Shown here: one piece after another, positions 28,902 through 37,993 of the stretch
Layout: each line of letters opens with the position of its first letter
Numbering within the stretch: the stretch's first letter is position 1
Assembly: GCF_027625475.1 (NCBI RefSeq)
Contig: NZ_CP115174.1
Location: 2,949,001 to 3,013,000 of the forward strand
Length of the DNA: 64,000 bases
Direction: 5' to 3'
Source: Sphingomonas abietis
Lineage (GTDB): Bacteria; Pseudomonadota; Alphaproteobacteria; Sphingomonadales; Sphingomonadaceae
The notes under the pieces: model-generated
Databases searched by the model: none
Told to the model about the DNA's origin: nothing
What the model saw: only the letters and a program-made list of their open reading frames with translations
Made by a program: the position numbers and the translations under genes

Positions 28902-30224
28902 GTGAAAGCCCTTTTTGCCATTGCCCTGCTCGGCGTAGCGCCCGCCACGGCAGCCCCCACCGCGCTCACCCACGTCAGGCTGATCGACGGCAGCGGGTCG
29001 CCGCCGATCGAGGATGCCACAATCCTGTTCGACGGCGATCGGATCATCGCGGCCGGTCGTAACGTCACGATCCCGGCCGGAGCGCATATCCTCGATCGGA
29101 CGGGGACGAGCATACTCCCCGGCCTGATCTCCGACCATGTCCATGTCGGCCAGGTCGGCGGCACGACCAGCGGTGCGCAAAATTATACGCGGGGCAACAT
29201 CACCGCGGCGCTCGCCCAATATCGCCGCTACGGCATCACCACCGTCACCGCGCTCGGCAACAATGGCCCGCTGTTCGATCCGATGCGGCTGGACGCCCAT
29301 GCCGGCCGGCTGCCGGCCGACCTGTTCGGGGTCGATCAGGGCATCGGCGTTCCCAATGGCGCGCCGCCCGCCAAGATGATCAACGTCGCGCCCGACCAGC
29401 TTTTCCGGCCATCGACGCCCGCCGCAGCGCGCAAGGCCGTCGATACGATGGCGGACGAGCATACCGATCTCGTCAAGATTTGGGTGGACGACTTCGCCGG
29501 CACCATGCCCGTCAAGATGGACCCCGCGATCGTCCGCGCGGTCGTGGCGGAAAGCCATGCCCGGGGCTTGCGCGTCGCGGCGCATATCCATGATCTGGCG
29601 GACGCCGAGATGGTGATCGCGGCCGGCGCCGACATTCTCGCGCACGGCGTTCGCGACAAGCCCGTCCCCGCCGCCTTCGTCGCGACGCTGAAAAGCCGGG
29701 GCATCTGGTATATCGCGACGCTCGAACTCGACGAGGCGACGGTCGCCTGGGCCGATCATGCCCCGTGGACGCAAACCCCCTTCGCACAGGCAGCGCTCTC
29801 GCCCGCGCTCAAGATGGAGGTCGACGATCCGGCATGGGACGCCAAGACCCGCAGCGGCAAGCAGGCCGACGAGGCCCGCGCGTCGCTGGCGATGAACCTG
29901 CGCAACCTCAAGACGCTCTATGATGCCGGCGTGAAGATCGGATTCGGCACCGATAGCGGCGCGACCGCGCTTCGCGTGCCCGGCATCGCCGAGCATCGCG
30001 AGCTGGCGCTCAGCGTACAGGCCGGGCTCAGCCCGTTGCAGGCGATCACGCTGGCGACGCGCAATGCGGCGGCATTGCTGGAGCTTCGGGATCGTGGCGT
30101 CATCGCGCCGGGCAAGCGCGCGGATCTGCTGGTGGTCGACGGCGATCCCGCGCGCGACATCGCGGCCGCCGACCATATCGTCGAAACCTGGTCGAACGGC
30201 GAGGCTGTCGCAGGGCCGCGCTAG
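28902..30224 (+). CDS. Exported amidohydrolase-superfamily protein
   Basis: About 440 residues: signal peptide (ALFAIALLGVAPATA), then a composite beta-sandwich plus TIM-barrel metal-dependent hydrolase. Metal-site motifs: SDHVHVGQ (HxH) near 83, a Lys in VKIWVDD that may be carbamylated, AAHIHDL, and FGTDSG. The end GVIAPGKRADLLVVDGDP is the usual amidohydrolase tail. GTG 28902 has TGAGG eight bases upstream; GTG 28893 would add three residues. It is followed at 77 bases by a Yellow-like propeller gene on the same strand. Substrate unknown; dipeptides, cyclic amides or lactones are typical for relatives. Confidence 0.82.
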   Translation: MKALFAIALLGVAPATAAPTALTHVRLIDGSGSPPIEDATILFDGDRIIAAGRNVTIPAGAHILDRTGTSILPGLISDHVHVGQVGGTTSGAQNYTRGNITAALAQYRRYGITTVTALGNNGPLFDPMRLDAHAGRLPADLFGVDQGIGVPNGAPPAKMINVAPDQLFRPSTPAAARKAVDTMADEHTDLVKIWVDDFAGTMPVKMDPAIVRAVVAESHARGLRVAAHIHDLADAEMVIAAGADILAHGVRDKPVPAAFVATLKSRGIWYIATLELDEATVAWADHAPWTQTPFAQAALSPALKMEVDDPAWDAKTRSGKQADEARASLAMNLRNLKTLYDAGVKIGFGTDSGATALRVPGIAEHRELALSVQAGLSPLQAITLATRNAAALLELRDRGVIAPGKRADLLVVDGDPARDIAAADHIVETWSNGEAVAGPR

Positions 30225-30301
30225 GCGCTCCGCCCTGGCCGAGCCGTCGTCCACCCGGACTCTCTTCTGAAATCCCCGCAACTCGAAAGGACAGCAACGT
30301 C

Positions 30302-31504
30302 ATGCGATTTGCAGCGACCCTCCTGGCATTGGGCCTCGCCGGCAGCGCGAGCGCGCAGACACCCACAATCTCCGACAATCATGATCCCGCCTTCGGTGCC
30401 ACGGGCGAAGTGCGGATCGTCGCCAGCATTCCCGGTCCCGATCCGTCGGGCATCGTCGTGATCGGCGGCCGCATGTTTCTGAGCTTCCCCAAGCATGACG
30501 GCGACCATGCCGGGCCGACGCTCGGCGAATGGAAGGATGGCCGGCTCGTCCCCTTCCCCTCCGCGGCGATGGCAGGGGCAGTGGCGTCCGATCGGCCGCC
30601 GGGCGAGCGGCTCGTCTCGGTCCACGGCATCACCACGGATACCCAAGGGCGCCTATGGGTGATCGACGACGGCAAGGTGAAGGGCCAGCCGATCGCGCCG
30701 GGCGGCGCCAAGATCGTCGGCTTCGATCCGGCAACCGGCCAGATCGTCGCTAAGATACTGCTCGCCGACGCACTGCTGCCCGGCAGCCACATGAACGATC
30801 TGCGTGTCGACCTGACCCATGGGCGCGCGGGTACGGCCTATGTCAGCGACAGTTCGTTCGACGGCCACCCCGCGCTGGTGGTGGTCGACCTCGCGACCGG
30901 CGCGCAGCGCCGGGTGTTGGCGGACGACAAATCGATCAAGGCCGATCCGGGCTTCATGACCATGCTCGACGGCCGCGTCCTGAAAGCCGATCCGCAACAT
31001 CCGACCTTCCCCGGTGGCGGCGTCGATGGGTTGGCGCTCAACAAGGATGCGAGCCGCCTCTATTATGCGCCGCTATCCAGCCACCGGCTCTACAGCCTGC
31101 CCACCGCTCTCCTCGCGGACCCGTCCAAGGACGACGCCCAATTGGCCTCGGCTGTCGTGGACGAGGGCGAAAAAGGGGCAGCGGATGGCTTGGCCAGCGA
31201 TGCCTGGGGGCGGCTTTATACCACCGCCTCCGATCATGATGCGGTGTTTCGCCGCAATCTCGACGGCGGATTCGATCTGATCGCACGCGATCCGCGCTTC
31301 GTCTGGCCGGACGGCATCTTCGCCGATGATCGGTTCGTCTATGTCGTTCTCGGCCAATGGACGCGGCTGCCGCGTTTCCATGGCGGCCAGGATCTGCGCA
31401 AGCCGCCGTTCCTGATCGCCAGGATGCCGATCTCGCCGCCGAGACCTGACGCCACGCGCCCGTCGCCGGCTCCGTCTCCGCCCTCCCGTGGCCATGCGAT
31501 ATGA
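30302..31504 (+). CDS. Yellow/MRJP-like exported propeller protein
   Basis: 400 residues with a Sec signal ending at SASAQ. MRJP-family blocks: LVSVHGITTDTQGRLWVIDDG, SHMNDLRVDLTHGRAGTAYVSDS, GVDGLALNKDASRLYYAPLSSHRLYSL and DGLASDAWGRLYTTASDHDAVFR. Same family as the gene at 17594-18760. The tail after residue 375 is Pro/Ser-rich and unstructured. It probably shares a transcript with the amidohydrolase; a hydrolase-plus-lactonase-like pair in the periplasm is plausible but unproven. Confidence 0.75.
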   Translation: MRFAATLLALGLAGSASAQTPTISDNHDPAFGATGEVRIVASIPGPDPSGIVVIGGRMFLSFPKHDGDHAGPTLGEWKDGRLVPFPSAAMAGAVASDRPPGERLVSVHGITTDTQGRLWVIDDGKVKGQPIAPGGAKIVGFDPATGQIVAKILLADALLPGSHMNDLRVDLTHGRAGTAYVSDSSFDGHPALVVVDLATGAQRRVLADDKSIKADPGFMTMLDGRVLKADPQHPTFPGGGVDGLALNKDASRLYYAPLSSHRLYSLPTALLADPSKDDAQLASAVVDEGEKGAADGLASDAWGRLYTTASDHDAVFRRNLDGGFDLIARDPRFVWPDGIFADDRFVYVVLGQWTRLPRFHGGQDLRKPPFLIARMPISPPRPDATRPSPAPSPPSRGHAI

Positions 31505-31631
31505 CCAATCCCATGCCGGGTGACAGGATCTGCCTTGGGGATAGGAATGGGCACCCCTATTCCGTCACCCTGGCCGCGCCGGTCGGGAGTGCTGAGACGG
31601 ATATGCCCACACGCCTTCCGGGCAGGGCAGC

Positions 31632-32627
31632 ATGATCTTCGACGGCGCCGAACGGCCGGTGACATCGCATGACGTCGCGCGCGCCGCAGGCGTATCGCAA
31701 TCGGCCGTATCGCGTGCCTTTACGGCGGGCGCCAGCATCTCGCCGGTGATGCGCGACAAGGTTCGCTCGGCTGCGGCCCTGCTCGGTTATCAGCCCAACC
31801 TCTTGCCGCGCATGATGCTGCACGGCCGATCGGGCTTCATCGCCTTGGTCGTCGGCGGAGCCTATAACCCGTTCCATGCCGCCACGCTCGAGGCGTTCAG
31901 CCGCGCGCTGCAGGAGGCGGGCAAGAAGATCTTGCTCCTTCAGGTGGACGACGACCGTGCGCTCGATGCCGTCGTGAATGATCTCGCCGGCTACCGTGTC
32001 GACGGCGTGGTGAGCGCGCTCTCCATTCTCGGTGAGGAAGCCGCGGCGGCGATCTCCGCCCATCGCATCCCGGTGGTCCTGCTCAATTCCGGGCTGAGTT
32101 CCGAGTGGATCCGCGTGGTCGAGACCGACAATCATGGAGCCGGCCGTGCGGCGGCGCGGCTGATGGCGCGCGGTGGCGGCACCCGCTTTGCCTATGTCGG
32201 GGCACCGAGTGTCGCGTCCGCAGCGCGTAAGGCCGGATTTCAGCACGAGCTCGCGAAGATCGGCATGGCACCGCCATTGTGCCTCGAAGGCAATCTCGAT
32301 CATGATGGCGGCTATGCGGCGGCCCGCGCGATGCTGGCCGCCCCGATGCGGCCCGATGCGATCTTCTGCGTCAACGACCTGACCGCAATCGGCGTCGCCG
32401 ATGCCTGGCGGATCGAGGGCGGCCTCGACGTACCACGCGATGCCCAGTTGGTGGGCTTCGACAACATCGCCGCATCGGCGTGGCCGGCGTATCGGCTGAC
32501 GACCTTCGATCAGAATGTCGATCGCATGGCTGCGGAAGCGGTTCGGCTCCTCGTGTCGCCCGCCCCTGCCACCGAACGCTCCTGTGTCGGGTTCACGCTC
32601 ATCGAGCGGCACAGCACCGCACGCTGA
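31632..32627 (+). CDS. LacI-family transcriptional regulator
   Basis: 331 residues. The N-terminal helix-turn-helix VTSHDVARAAGVSQSAVSRAFT and hinge (LLPRMMLHGRS) precede a periplasmic-binding-protein-like sensor domain with GFIALVVGGAYNPF and DAIFCVNDLTAIG. It clearly resembles the regulator at 34224-35258 in both domains, so the two arose by duplication or share close ancestry. The neighbourhood (propellers, sugar oxidation) suggests a sugar or sugar-lactone effector (inference). Confidence 0.9.
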   Translation: MIFDGAERPVTSHDVARAAGVSQSAVSRAFTAGASISPVMRDKVRSAAALLGYQPNLLPRMMLHGRSGFIALVVGGAYNPFHAATLEAFSRALQEAGKKILLLQVDDDRALDAVVNDLAGYRVDGVVSALSILGEEAAAAISAHRIPVVLLNSGLSSEWIRVVETDNHGAGRAAARLMARGGGTRFAYVGAPSVASAARKAGFQHELAKIGMAPPLCLEGNLDHDGGYAAARAMLAAPMRPDAIFCVNDLTAIGVADAWRIEGGLDVPRDAQLVGFDNIAASAWPAYRLTTFDQNVDRMAAEAVRLLVSPAPATERSCVGFTLIERHSTAR

Positions 32628-32949
32628 CAGATCGCCATTCGGCCTGATGGCTCGGGCGCCGGCCGCCATGGGGCCATCATCGGCAGGTCGCGCGCCCATG
32701 CACCGCGTCGGCGCCCTACGATGGCCGGGTCGTGCGGCTTCACCGCTTCGATCCGGCCTATCTGCATTTCGTCGCAGGCCGAGGCGGTACGCAACATGGC
32801 GGATGGCTGCCATGTGCGCGGAGCGAGCGGCGGCGACATCGCCGTGTCGATCACCGCCCTTCCGATTTAGGCAAGACAGTATCGCATCACCGGCGAGCCC
32901 GAATGTCGATGTCACGGGTTCTCGAACCAGATCAGCCTGGAGACGCACC
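32628..32949. other. Intergenic stretch
   Basis: 322 bases between a lacI-type gene and a propeller gene. No gene recognised. A long frame in phase with the downstream gene extends through it but lacks ribosome sites and family similarity. Confidence 0.4.
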
Positions 32950-33885
32950 ATGATGTTCGACCCACGCGGCATCGTCGCCGTCGACAAACGCGGCGACCGC
33001 GTCCTGTTCCTCGATGCGGACACCCTCGCCATAGTCGGCGAGCTTCGCGACATGCCGGCACTCCCGCACGAACTCGCCATCTCGCCCGATCGCGCCTTCG
33101 CCTATGTGCCCGCTTATGGCGATGGCGCGCATGGCGACAATCCGCACCCCAATCATCGTCTGTCGGTCATCGATCTCGCACGACGCACACGCTTGTGCGA
33201 CATCGATCTCCATCCGCTCGAGGCACCGCATACGCTGCGTTTCGGGCCTGACGGCAATCTGTATGTCGCCTGCGAGAATAGCGCGGCGATCGCCGTGATC
33301 GATGGCCGCGACCATCGGCTGATCGACAAGATCGACACCGGCTCCGCCAACAGCCATCGCCTCGCCATCCTCGACGATCCGGCGCTGATCTGCACGGACA
33401 ATGAGGAGGATGCCAGCATCTCGATCCTCGACCTCGCCGAGCGCCGACGGATCGCGACGATAAGCCTCGCGACGCCGATCGCGGGCATAGAGATCGTGCC
33501 GGCGGAAGCTCGGCTCTATTGCAGCGACGCCGCGGCGCCCCGCCTGCTGCCGATCTCGCTCGCCTCGCTGCAGGCCGAGCCGGCGATCCCGCTCGAAGGG
33601 CATCGCAAGCCCTGCCAGGTGGTGCGGCTGAGCCCGGATGGCCGCCAGTTGATCGTGATCGGCGATCATGAACCGGTGGTGTCGTTGATCGACCTCGAGA
33701 GCCGGGCGCAACGCGCGATCGGCGTCGGAGCCAAGCCGATGGACGGCGGGTTCCACCCGGACGGCCGCACCTTCCTGCTCGCCAATGAGGAAGACGGCAC
33801 GGTGTCGGAGATCGATCTCGCAGCCGGCCTCGTCCGGCGGACGGTGCGCGTCGGCGAAGGCTGCGAGACGCTCGCCTATTTCTAG
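32950..33885 (+). CDS. YncE-like beta-propeller protein without signal peptide
   Basis: 311 residues with repeated blades such as GDRVLFLDADTLAIVGELRD, PDRAFAYVPAYGDG, GNLYVACENSAAIAVIDGRD and GRTFLLANEEDGTVSEIDL. No signal peptide precedes the first blade, so it may be cytoplasmic, unlike the gene at 8181. ATG 32950 or 32953, with TGGAG nine bases upstream. It lies between two related LacI regulators and may be controlled by one of them. Could be a lactonase or a ligand-binding protein; not determinable. Confidence 0.7.
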   Translation: MMFDPRGIVAVDKRGDRVLFLDADTLAIVGELRDMPALPHELAISPDRAFAYVPAYGDGAHGDNPHPNHRLSVIDLARRTRLCDIDLHPLEAPHTLRFGPDGNLYVACENSAAIAVIDGRDHRLIDKIDTGSANSHRLAILDDPALICTDNEEDASISILDLAERRRIATISLATPIAGIEIVPAEARLYCSDAAAPRLLPISLASLQAEPAIPLEGHRKPCQVVRLSPDGRQLIVIGDHEPVVSLIDLESRAQRAIGVGAKPMDGGFHPDGRTFLLANEEDGTVSEIDLAAGLVRRTVRVGEGCETLAYF

Positions 33886-34075
33886 GCGGGATCGGCATCC
33901 GGCCATGTCCGGTGGCCAGACCATCGATTGTCAGGCCATAGGCTGATGAGCGCGAAGTCACAGTGGGACTGAAGCGAAATCGGGCCATGGCGAGGACGTT
34001 CGCGGCGACCTCGTCCTAACGGGTCGCGATGACGGAAGTATATCGGCCGGGCGAGAGACTCGCATCATCTTCTCG

Positions 34076-34090
34076 TTGCATATGTATGCA
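34076..34090. promoter_or_regulatory. Inverted-repeat operator candidate upstream of the second lacI-type gene
   Basis: TTGCATATGTATGCA contains arms TGCATA and TATGCA around two bases, 134 bases before the regulator start, in a 338-base gap with no other gene. A closely similar perfect palindrome lies at 42062-42077 before the broken aldo/keto reductase gene. Confidence 0.45.
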
Positions 34091-34223
34091 CCTCAATATA
34101 CCAAGGCTTCGATTCGGCGCATGGGTCAATCATTCCAACGTGCTTGCGGCCCTGAGCGTGCGGCCGTGAGGAAATCACGAAAGCGCGAGATGGCAGCGAT
34201 GGATAGTGCGAAGGGTCCGGTCA

Positions 34224-35258
34224 GTGGCGCGGGACGGTAAGGCTCCCCGCGCTCTGCATCGGGGCGTGCGTCCGCCATCCTCGACCGATGTCGCGCGCCT
34301 GGCGGGTGTTTCGCAGTCCGCGGTTTCCCGCACCTTCACGCCCGGCGCCAGCGTGTCCCCCGAGACGAAGACCAGGATCCTCGCCGCCGCCGAAGAGCTC
34401 GGCTATACGCCGACCGCGCTGCCCCGGATCATGCAGACCGGCCGTTCCTCGATCGTCGCGATCGTCGTCGGTGGCCTGTACAATCCCTATTTCATGATGG
34501 CGCTCGATGCGTTTTCGACATCGTTTCAGGCGGCCGGCAACCATGTCATGATCGTGCGCGCCGAAAGCGATTCGGCGCTCGACGACATCGTCGGCGATCT
34601 CGCCCGCTACCGGGTCGATGCCGTGGTCAGCGCCTTGTCGATCCGCTCGCAGGCGGTGGCCGACACGCTGACGAACTTCAAGATCCCCGTGGTCACGCTG
34701 AATTCGGGCATCACCAGCGAGACGATCAGCACGGTCTCCTCCGACAATCATGGGGCGGGCGAACTGGCCGCGCGCCTGTTCACCGAGCGGGGCCGCCGCC
34801 GCCTCGGCTATCTCGCCGGCCATGACAGCCGGCCGCAGACGGATCGCGAGGCCGGGTTCTTCGCCGGCGCCGAAGCGCTGGGACAGCCCGCGCCGCTGCG
34901 CGCCGTCGCCGGTTTCGATTATGCCGATGGCCGGGCCGGTGCCCTGGCTCTGTTCGGCGGCCCCGACCGGCCGGACGCGCTGTTCTGCGTCAACGATCTC
35001 GTCGCCTGCGGCGCCATCGATGCGCTGCGGGACGAGCTGGGATTGCGCGTGCCCGAGGACGTCTGCGTCATCGGATATGACGATATCGCGATGGCGTCCT
35101 GGGGGGCGTACCGGCTGACCTCGTTCAATCAGGACATCCCGGCGCTGCTGCGCGGCGTCGAAGCGATCCTGGCGGGAACGGTCAGCGAGCGCGCCATTCT
35201 GGTGCCGCCGCGCCTGATCGAACGCGCGACGGCCGGATGGCCGCCACCGCCGTCCTGA
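34224..35258 (+). CDS. LacI-family transcriptional regulator
   Basis: About 344 residues. HTH SSTDVARLAGVSQSAVSRTFT near the start, hinge LPRIMQTGRSSIVAIVVGG, sensor domain with DALFCVNDLVACG and GYDDIAMASWGAYRLTSF. GTG 34224 has AAGGG about eight bases upstream; GTG 34206 would add six residues. It lies 137 bases before gcd on the same strand and is a good candidate to regulate gcd-oprB. It is a paralogue of the regulator at 31632. Confidence 0.88.
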   Translation: MARDGKAPRALHRGVRPPSSTDVARLAGVSQSAVSRTFTPGASVSPETKTRILAAAEELGYTPTALPRIMQTGRSSIVAIVVGGLYNPYFMMALDAFSTSFQAAGNHVMIVRAESDSALDDIVGDLARYRVDAVVSALSIRSQAVADTLTNFKIPVVTLNSGITSETISTVSSDNHGAGELAARLFTERGRRRLGYLAGHDSRPQTDREAGFFAGAEALGQPAPLRAVAGFDYADGRAGALALFGGPDRPDALFCVNDLVACGAIDALRDELGLRVPEDVCVIGYDDIAMASWGAYRLTSFNQDIPALLRGVEAILAGTVSERAILVPPRLIERATAGWPPPPS

Positions 35259-35395
35259 ATATCCTCGCGCCGAGGCTCGGGCCGCGCGATCCGTCGCGCG
35301 GGCTTCAGTCCCGGCAGCGAAACCAACAAGCAATGCATGGGAGATCGCTCTTGGAAACAGCATCTCCGTCGATGTGACAAGGGGTCAAAACCAGC

Positions 35396-37795
35396 ATGAC
35401 AGTCTCAAGCGATTTATCACGACGTGGGGAAAGGCCGGGATTCTGGCTCCGCCTGACCGCGCTGATCTTCCTGCTCGTCGGCATCGCCGCCTTCGCCGGT
35501 GGCGGCTGGCTGGCGGTGCTGGGCGGCTCCCCTTATTATGTCGTCCTCGGCGTGGCGATGCTCGTCGAAGCCTGGCTGCTCTGGCGCGGCCACCGTCTCG
35601 CCTACCCGCTCTACGCCGCGGTGATCGTCGCGACGCTGCTTTGGGCGATCTGGGAAGTCGGCGTCGACTTCTGGCTGCTCGTCCCGCGCGGCGACATCTT
35701 GGCCCCGCTGGGCCTCTGGCTGCTGATGCCCTGGGTGGTTCGTTCCCACCCGAACGGCGTCAAGCCCCGCCGGCTGCCCGTGGCGGTTGCGGTCGTGGCG
35801 GCGCTCGCCGTGCTCGCCGTGTCCTTCACGCGTGATCCGAGCACGATCGACGGCATTCTCCCCGGCACCTCCGGCCAGACCGTCGCCAGCGACGTGCCGG
35901 ACGACGAATGGCAGGCCTATGGCCGCACGAACGCCGGCCTCCATTTCTCGCCGCTGAAGCAGATCACGCCGGCCAATGTCGACAAGCTCCAGGTCGCCTG
36001 GACCTTCCGCACCGGCGACAATCCCGACATCCACGGCAAGGATCCGCTCGAGAGCACCTTCGAGGTGACGCCGCTCAAGATCGGGCACATGGTCTATCTG
36101 TGTTCGCCGCACCAGCGCGTGTTCGCGCTCGATGCCACGACCGGCAAGAAGGTCTGGATGTTCGATCCCCAGGTCCAGGACGACCCGACCTATCAGCATC
36201 TGACCTGCCGCGGCGTGTCCTACCATGCGACGCCGGCCGGCGCGCTGACCAGCGACGGCAAGCCGGCCCCGGCCGATTGCCCGCAGCGCCTGCTCCTGCC
36301 GACCAATGACGGCCGGATGATCGCGATCGACGCCGCCACCGGCAAGCTCTGCCCGAGCTTCGGCGTCCACGGTCAGATCGACCTCAAGGACGGCATGACG
36401 ATGAAGCGCAAGGGCTTCTACGAGGGTACGTCGCCCCCGGTCGTGACCAAGCAGATGATCATCATGGCCGGTGCCGTCACCGACAATTACTCGACCAACG
36501 AGCCGTCGGGCGTGGTGCGCGGCTTCGACGTCTATACGGGCAAGCTCGTCTGGGCGTGGGATGCCGGTGCGATCGACGAGAATGCGCTGCCGTTGGCCAC
36601 CCACCATTATACGCCGAACTCGCCCAACTCCTGGACGTTGTCGGCCGCCGACGAGAAGCTCGGCCTCGTCTATGTGCCGGTCGGCATGTCGACGCCCGAC
36701 ATCTGGGGCGGCAACCGCACCAAGCTCGGCGAGCGTTATACGAGCTCGCTGGTCGCGCTCGACATCGCGACGGGCAAGCGCGTCTGGTCCTATCAGACCG
36801 TCCATCACGATCTGTGGGACATGGATCTGCCGTCGCAGCCCAGCCTCGTCGATCTCCACACCAAGAACGGCATCGTCCCGGCCATCTATGCGCCGGCCAA
36901 GACCGGCAACATCTTTGTGCTCGATCGCCGCACCGGCAAGCTGATCGTCCCGGCGCCGGAAACCCCCGTGCCCCAGGGCGCGATGGCCGGGGACTGGACG
37001 TCGCCCACCCAGCCTTATTCGCAGCTGTCCTTCCAGCCGCGCGCGAAGCTGACCGACGCCAGCATGTGGGGGGCGACGATGTTCGATCAGCTCGCCTGCC
37101 GCATCATGTTCAAGCAGATGAAGTATGACGGCCCGTTCACGCCGCCGACGACCAAGGGGACGGTGGTCTTCCCCGGCGATGTCGGCATGTTCGAATGGGG
37201 CGGTATCGCCATCGATCCCGCGCGCCAGATCGCGATCGCCAATCCGATGGCCTTCCCGTTCGTCTCGAAGCTGATCCCGCGCGGGCCGAACAACCCGGCC
37301 CAACCCAATGCCCAGCATCCGTCGGGCAGCGAGATCGGCGTGCAGCCGATGTACGGCACGCCCTATGGCGTCGATCTCCATCCCTTCCTGTCGCCGATCG
37401 GCCTGCCCTGCCCGTCGCCGCCCTGGGGCTATATGGCCGGCATCGACCTGAAGACCCACAAAGTGCTGTGGAAGCACAAGGTCGGCACGACGCGGGATTC
37501 CTCGCCCGTCCCGATCGGCCTCAAGATCGGCGTGCCGATGCTCGGCGGCCCGATGGTGACCGCAGGCGGCGTCGCCTTCCTGACCGCCACGATCGACGAC
37601 TATATCCGGGCGTTCGACGTGACCACCGGCAAGATGATCTGGCAGGCCCGCCTGCCGGCAGGCGGCCAGTCCACGCCGATGAGCTATGCCGAGGGCGGCC
37701 GGCAATATGTCGTGACCGCAGCCGGCGGGCATGGCTCGTTCGGAACCAAGATGGGCGATTATGTCATCGCCTACACGCTCCCGAACGGGGCCTGA
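35396..37795 (+). CDS. gcd: Membrane-bound PQQ-dependent glucose dehydrogenase
   Basis: 799 residues, the usual mGDH length. Five membrane helices occupy about residues 18-150, followed by the eight-bladed quinoprotein propeller starting at DEWQAYGRTNAGLHFSPL. Characteristic blocks include YLCSPHQRVFALDATTGKK, TSPPVV, the HHDLWDMDLPSQPSLVD blade and WGGIAIDP. It oxidises glucose and other aldoses to lactones in the periplasm and reduces ubiquinone. No PQQ biosynthesis genes are in the window. It is followed by an OprB porin gene, so glucose enters through that porin and is oxidised here. Confidence 0.95.
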   Translation: MTVSSDLSRRGERPGFWLRLTALIFLLVGIAAFAGGGWLAVLGGSPYYVVLGVAMLVEAWLLWRGHRLAYPLYAAVIVATLLWAIWEVGVDFWLLVPRGDILAPLGLWLLMPWVVRSHPNGVKPRRLPVAVAVVAALAVLAVSFTRDPSTIDGILPGTSGQTVASDVPDDEWQAYGRTNAGLHFSPLKQITPANVDKLQVAWTFRTGDNPDIHGKDPLESTFEVTPLKIGHMVYLCSPHQRVFALDATTGKKVWMFDPQVQDDPTYQHLTCRGVSYHATPAGALTSDGKPAPADCPQRLLLPTNDGRMIAIDAATGKLCPSFGVHGQIDLKDGMTMKRKGFYEGTSPPVVTKQMIIMAGAVTDNYSTNEPSGVVRGFDVYTGKLVWAWDAGAIDENALPLATHHYTPNSPNSWTLSAADEKLGLVYVPVGMSTPDIWGGNRTKLGERYTSSLVALDIATGKRVWSYQTVHHDLWDMDLPSQPSLVDLHTKNGIVPAIYAPAKTGNIFVLDRRTGKLIVPAPETPVPQGAMAGDWTSPTQPYSQLSFQPRAKLTDASMWGATMFDQLACRIMFKQMKYDGPFTPPTTKGTVVFPGDVGMFEWGGIAIDPARQIAIANPMAFPFVSKLIPRGPNNPAQPNAQHPSGSEIGVQPMYGTPYGVDLHPFLSPIGLPCPSPPWGYMAGIDLKTHKVLWKHKVGTTRDSSPVPIGLKIGVPMLGGPMVTAGGVAFLTATIDDYIRAFDVTTGKMIWQARLPAGGQSTPMSYAEGGRQYVVTAAGGHGSFGTKMGDYVIAYTLPNGA

Positions 37796-37829
37796 TCGAA
37801 GCCCCCGACCGACCGTCGAAGGCCGTTCC

Positions 37830-37861
37830 GCCCGGCCCATGCCCTTCGGCATGGGCCGGGC
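37830..37861 (+). promoter_or_regulatory. Strong hairpin between gcd and oprB
   Basis: A perfect 14-base-pair stem (37830-37843 with 37848-37861) closed by a CTTC loop with a C-G closing pair, 35 bases after the gcd stop. No T-tract follows, so it may protect the gcd mRNA 3' end or reduce read-through into oprB. Confidence 0.6.
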
Positions 37862-37993
37862 ACCGGAATGGCCTGACAGCCACATCCGAGATTTCCGCGA
37901 CGTCTCCCCTCGTGCGGCCACGCTTCCATCGAGCGCGGCCGCATCGAGGCGTCGCTCCGTGCGCGCGCCCCAATGCCAGGAAAGGCCATCGCG

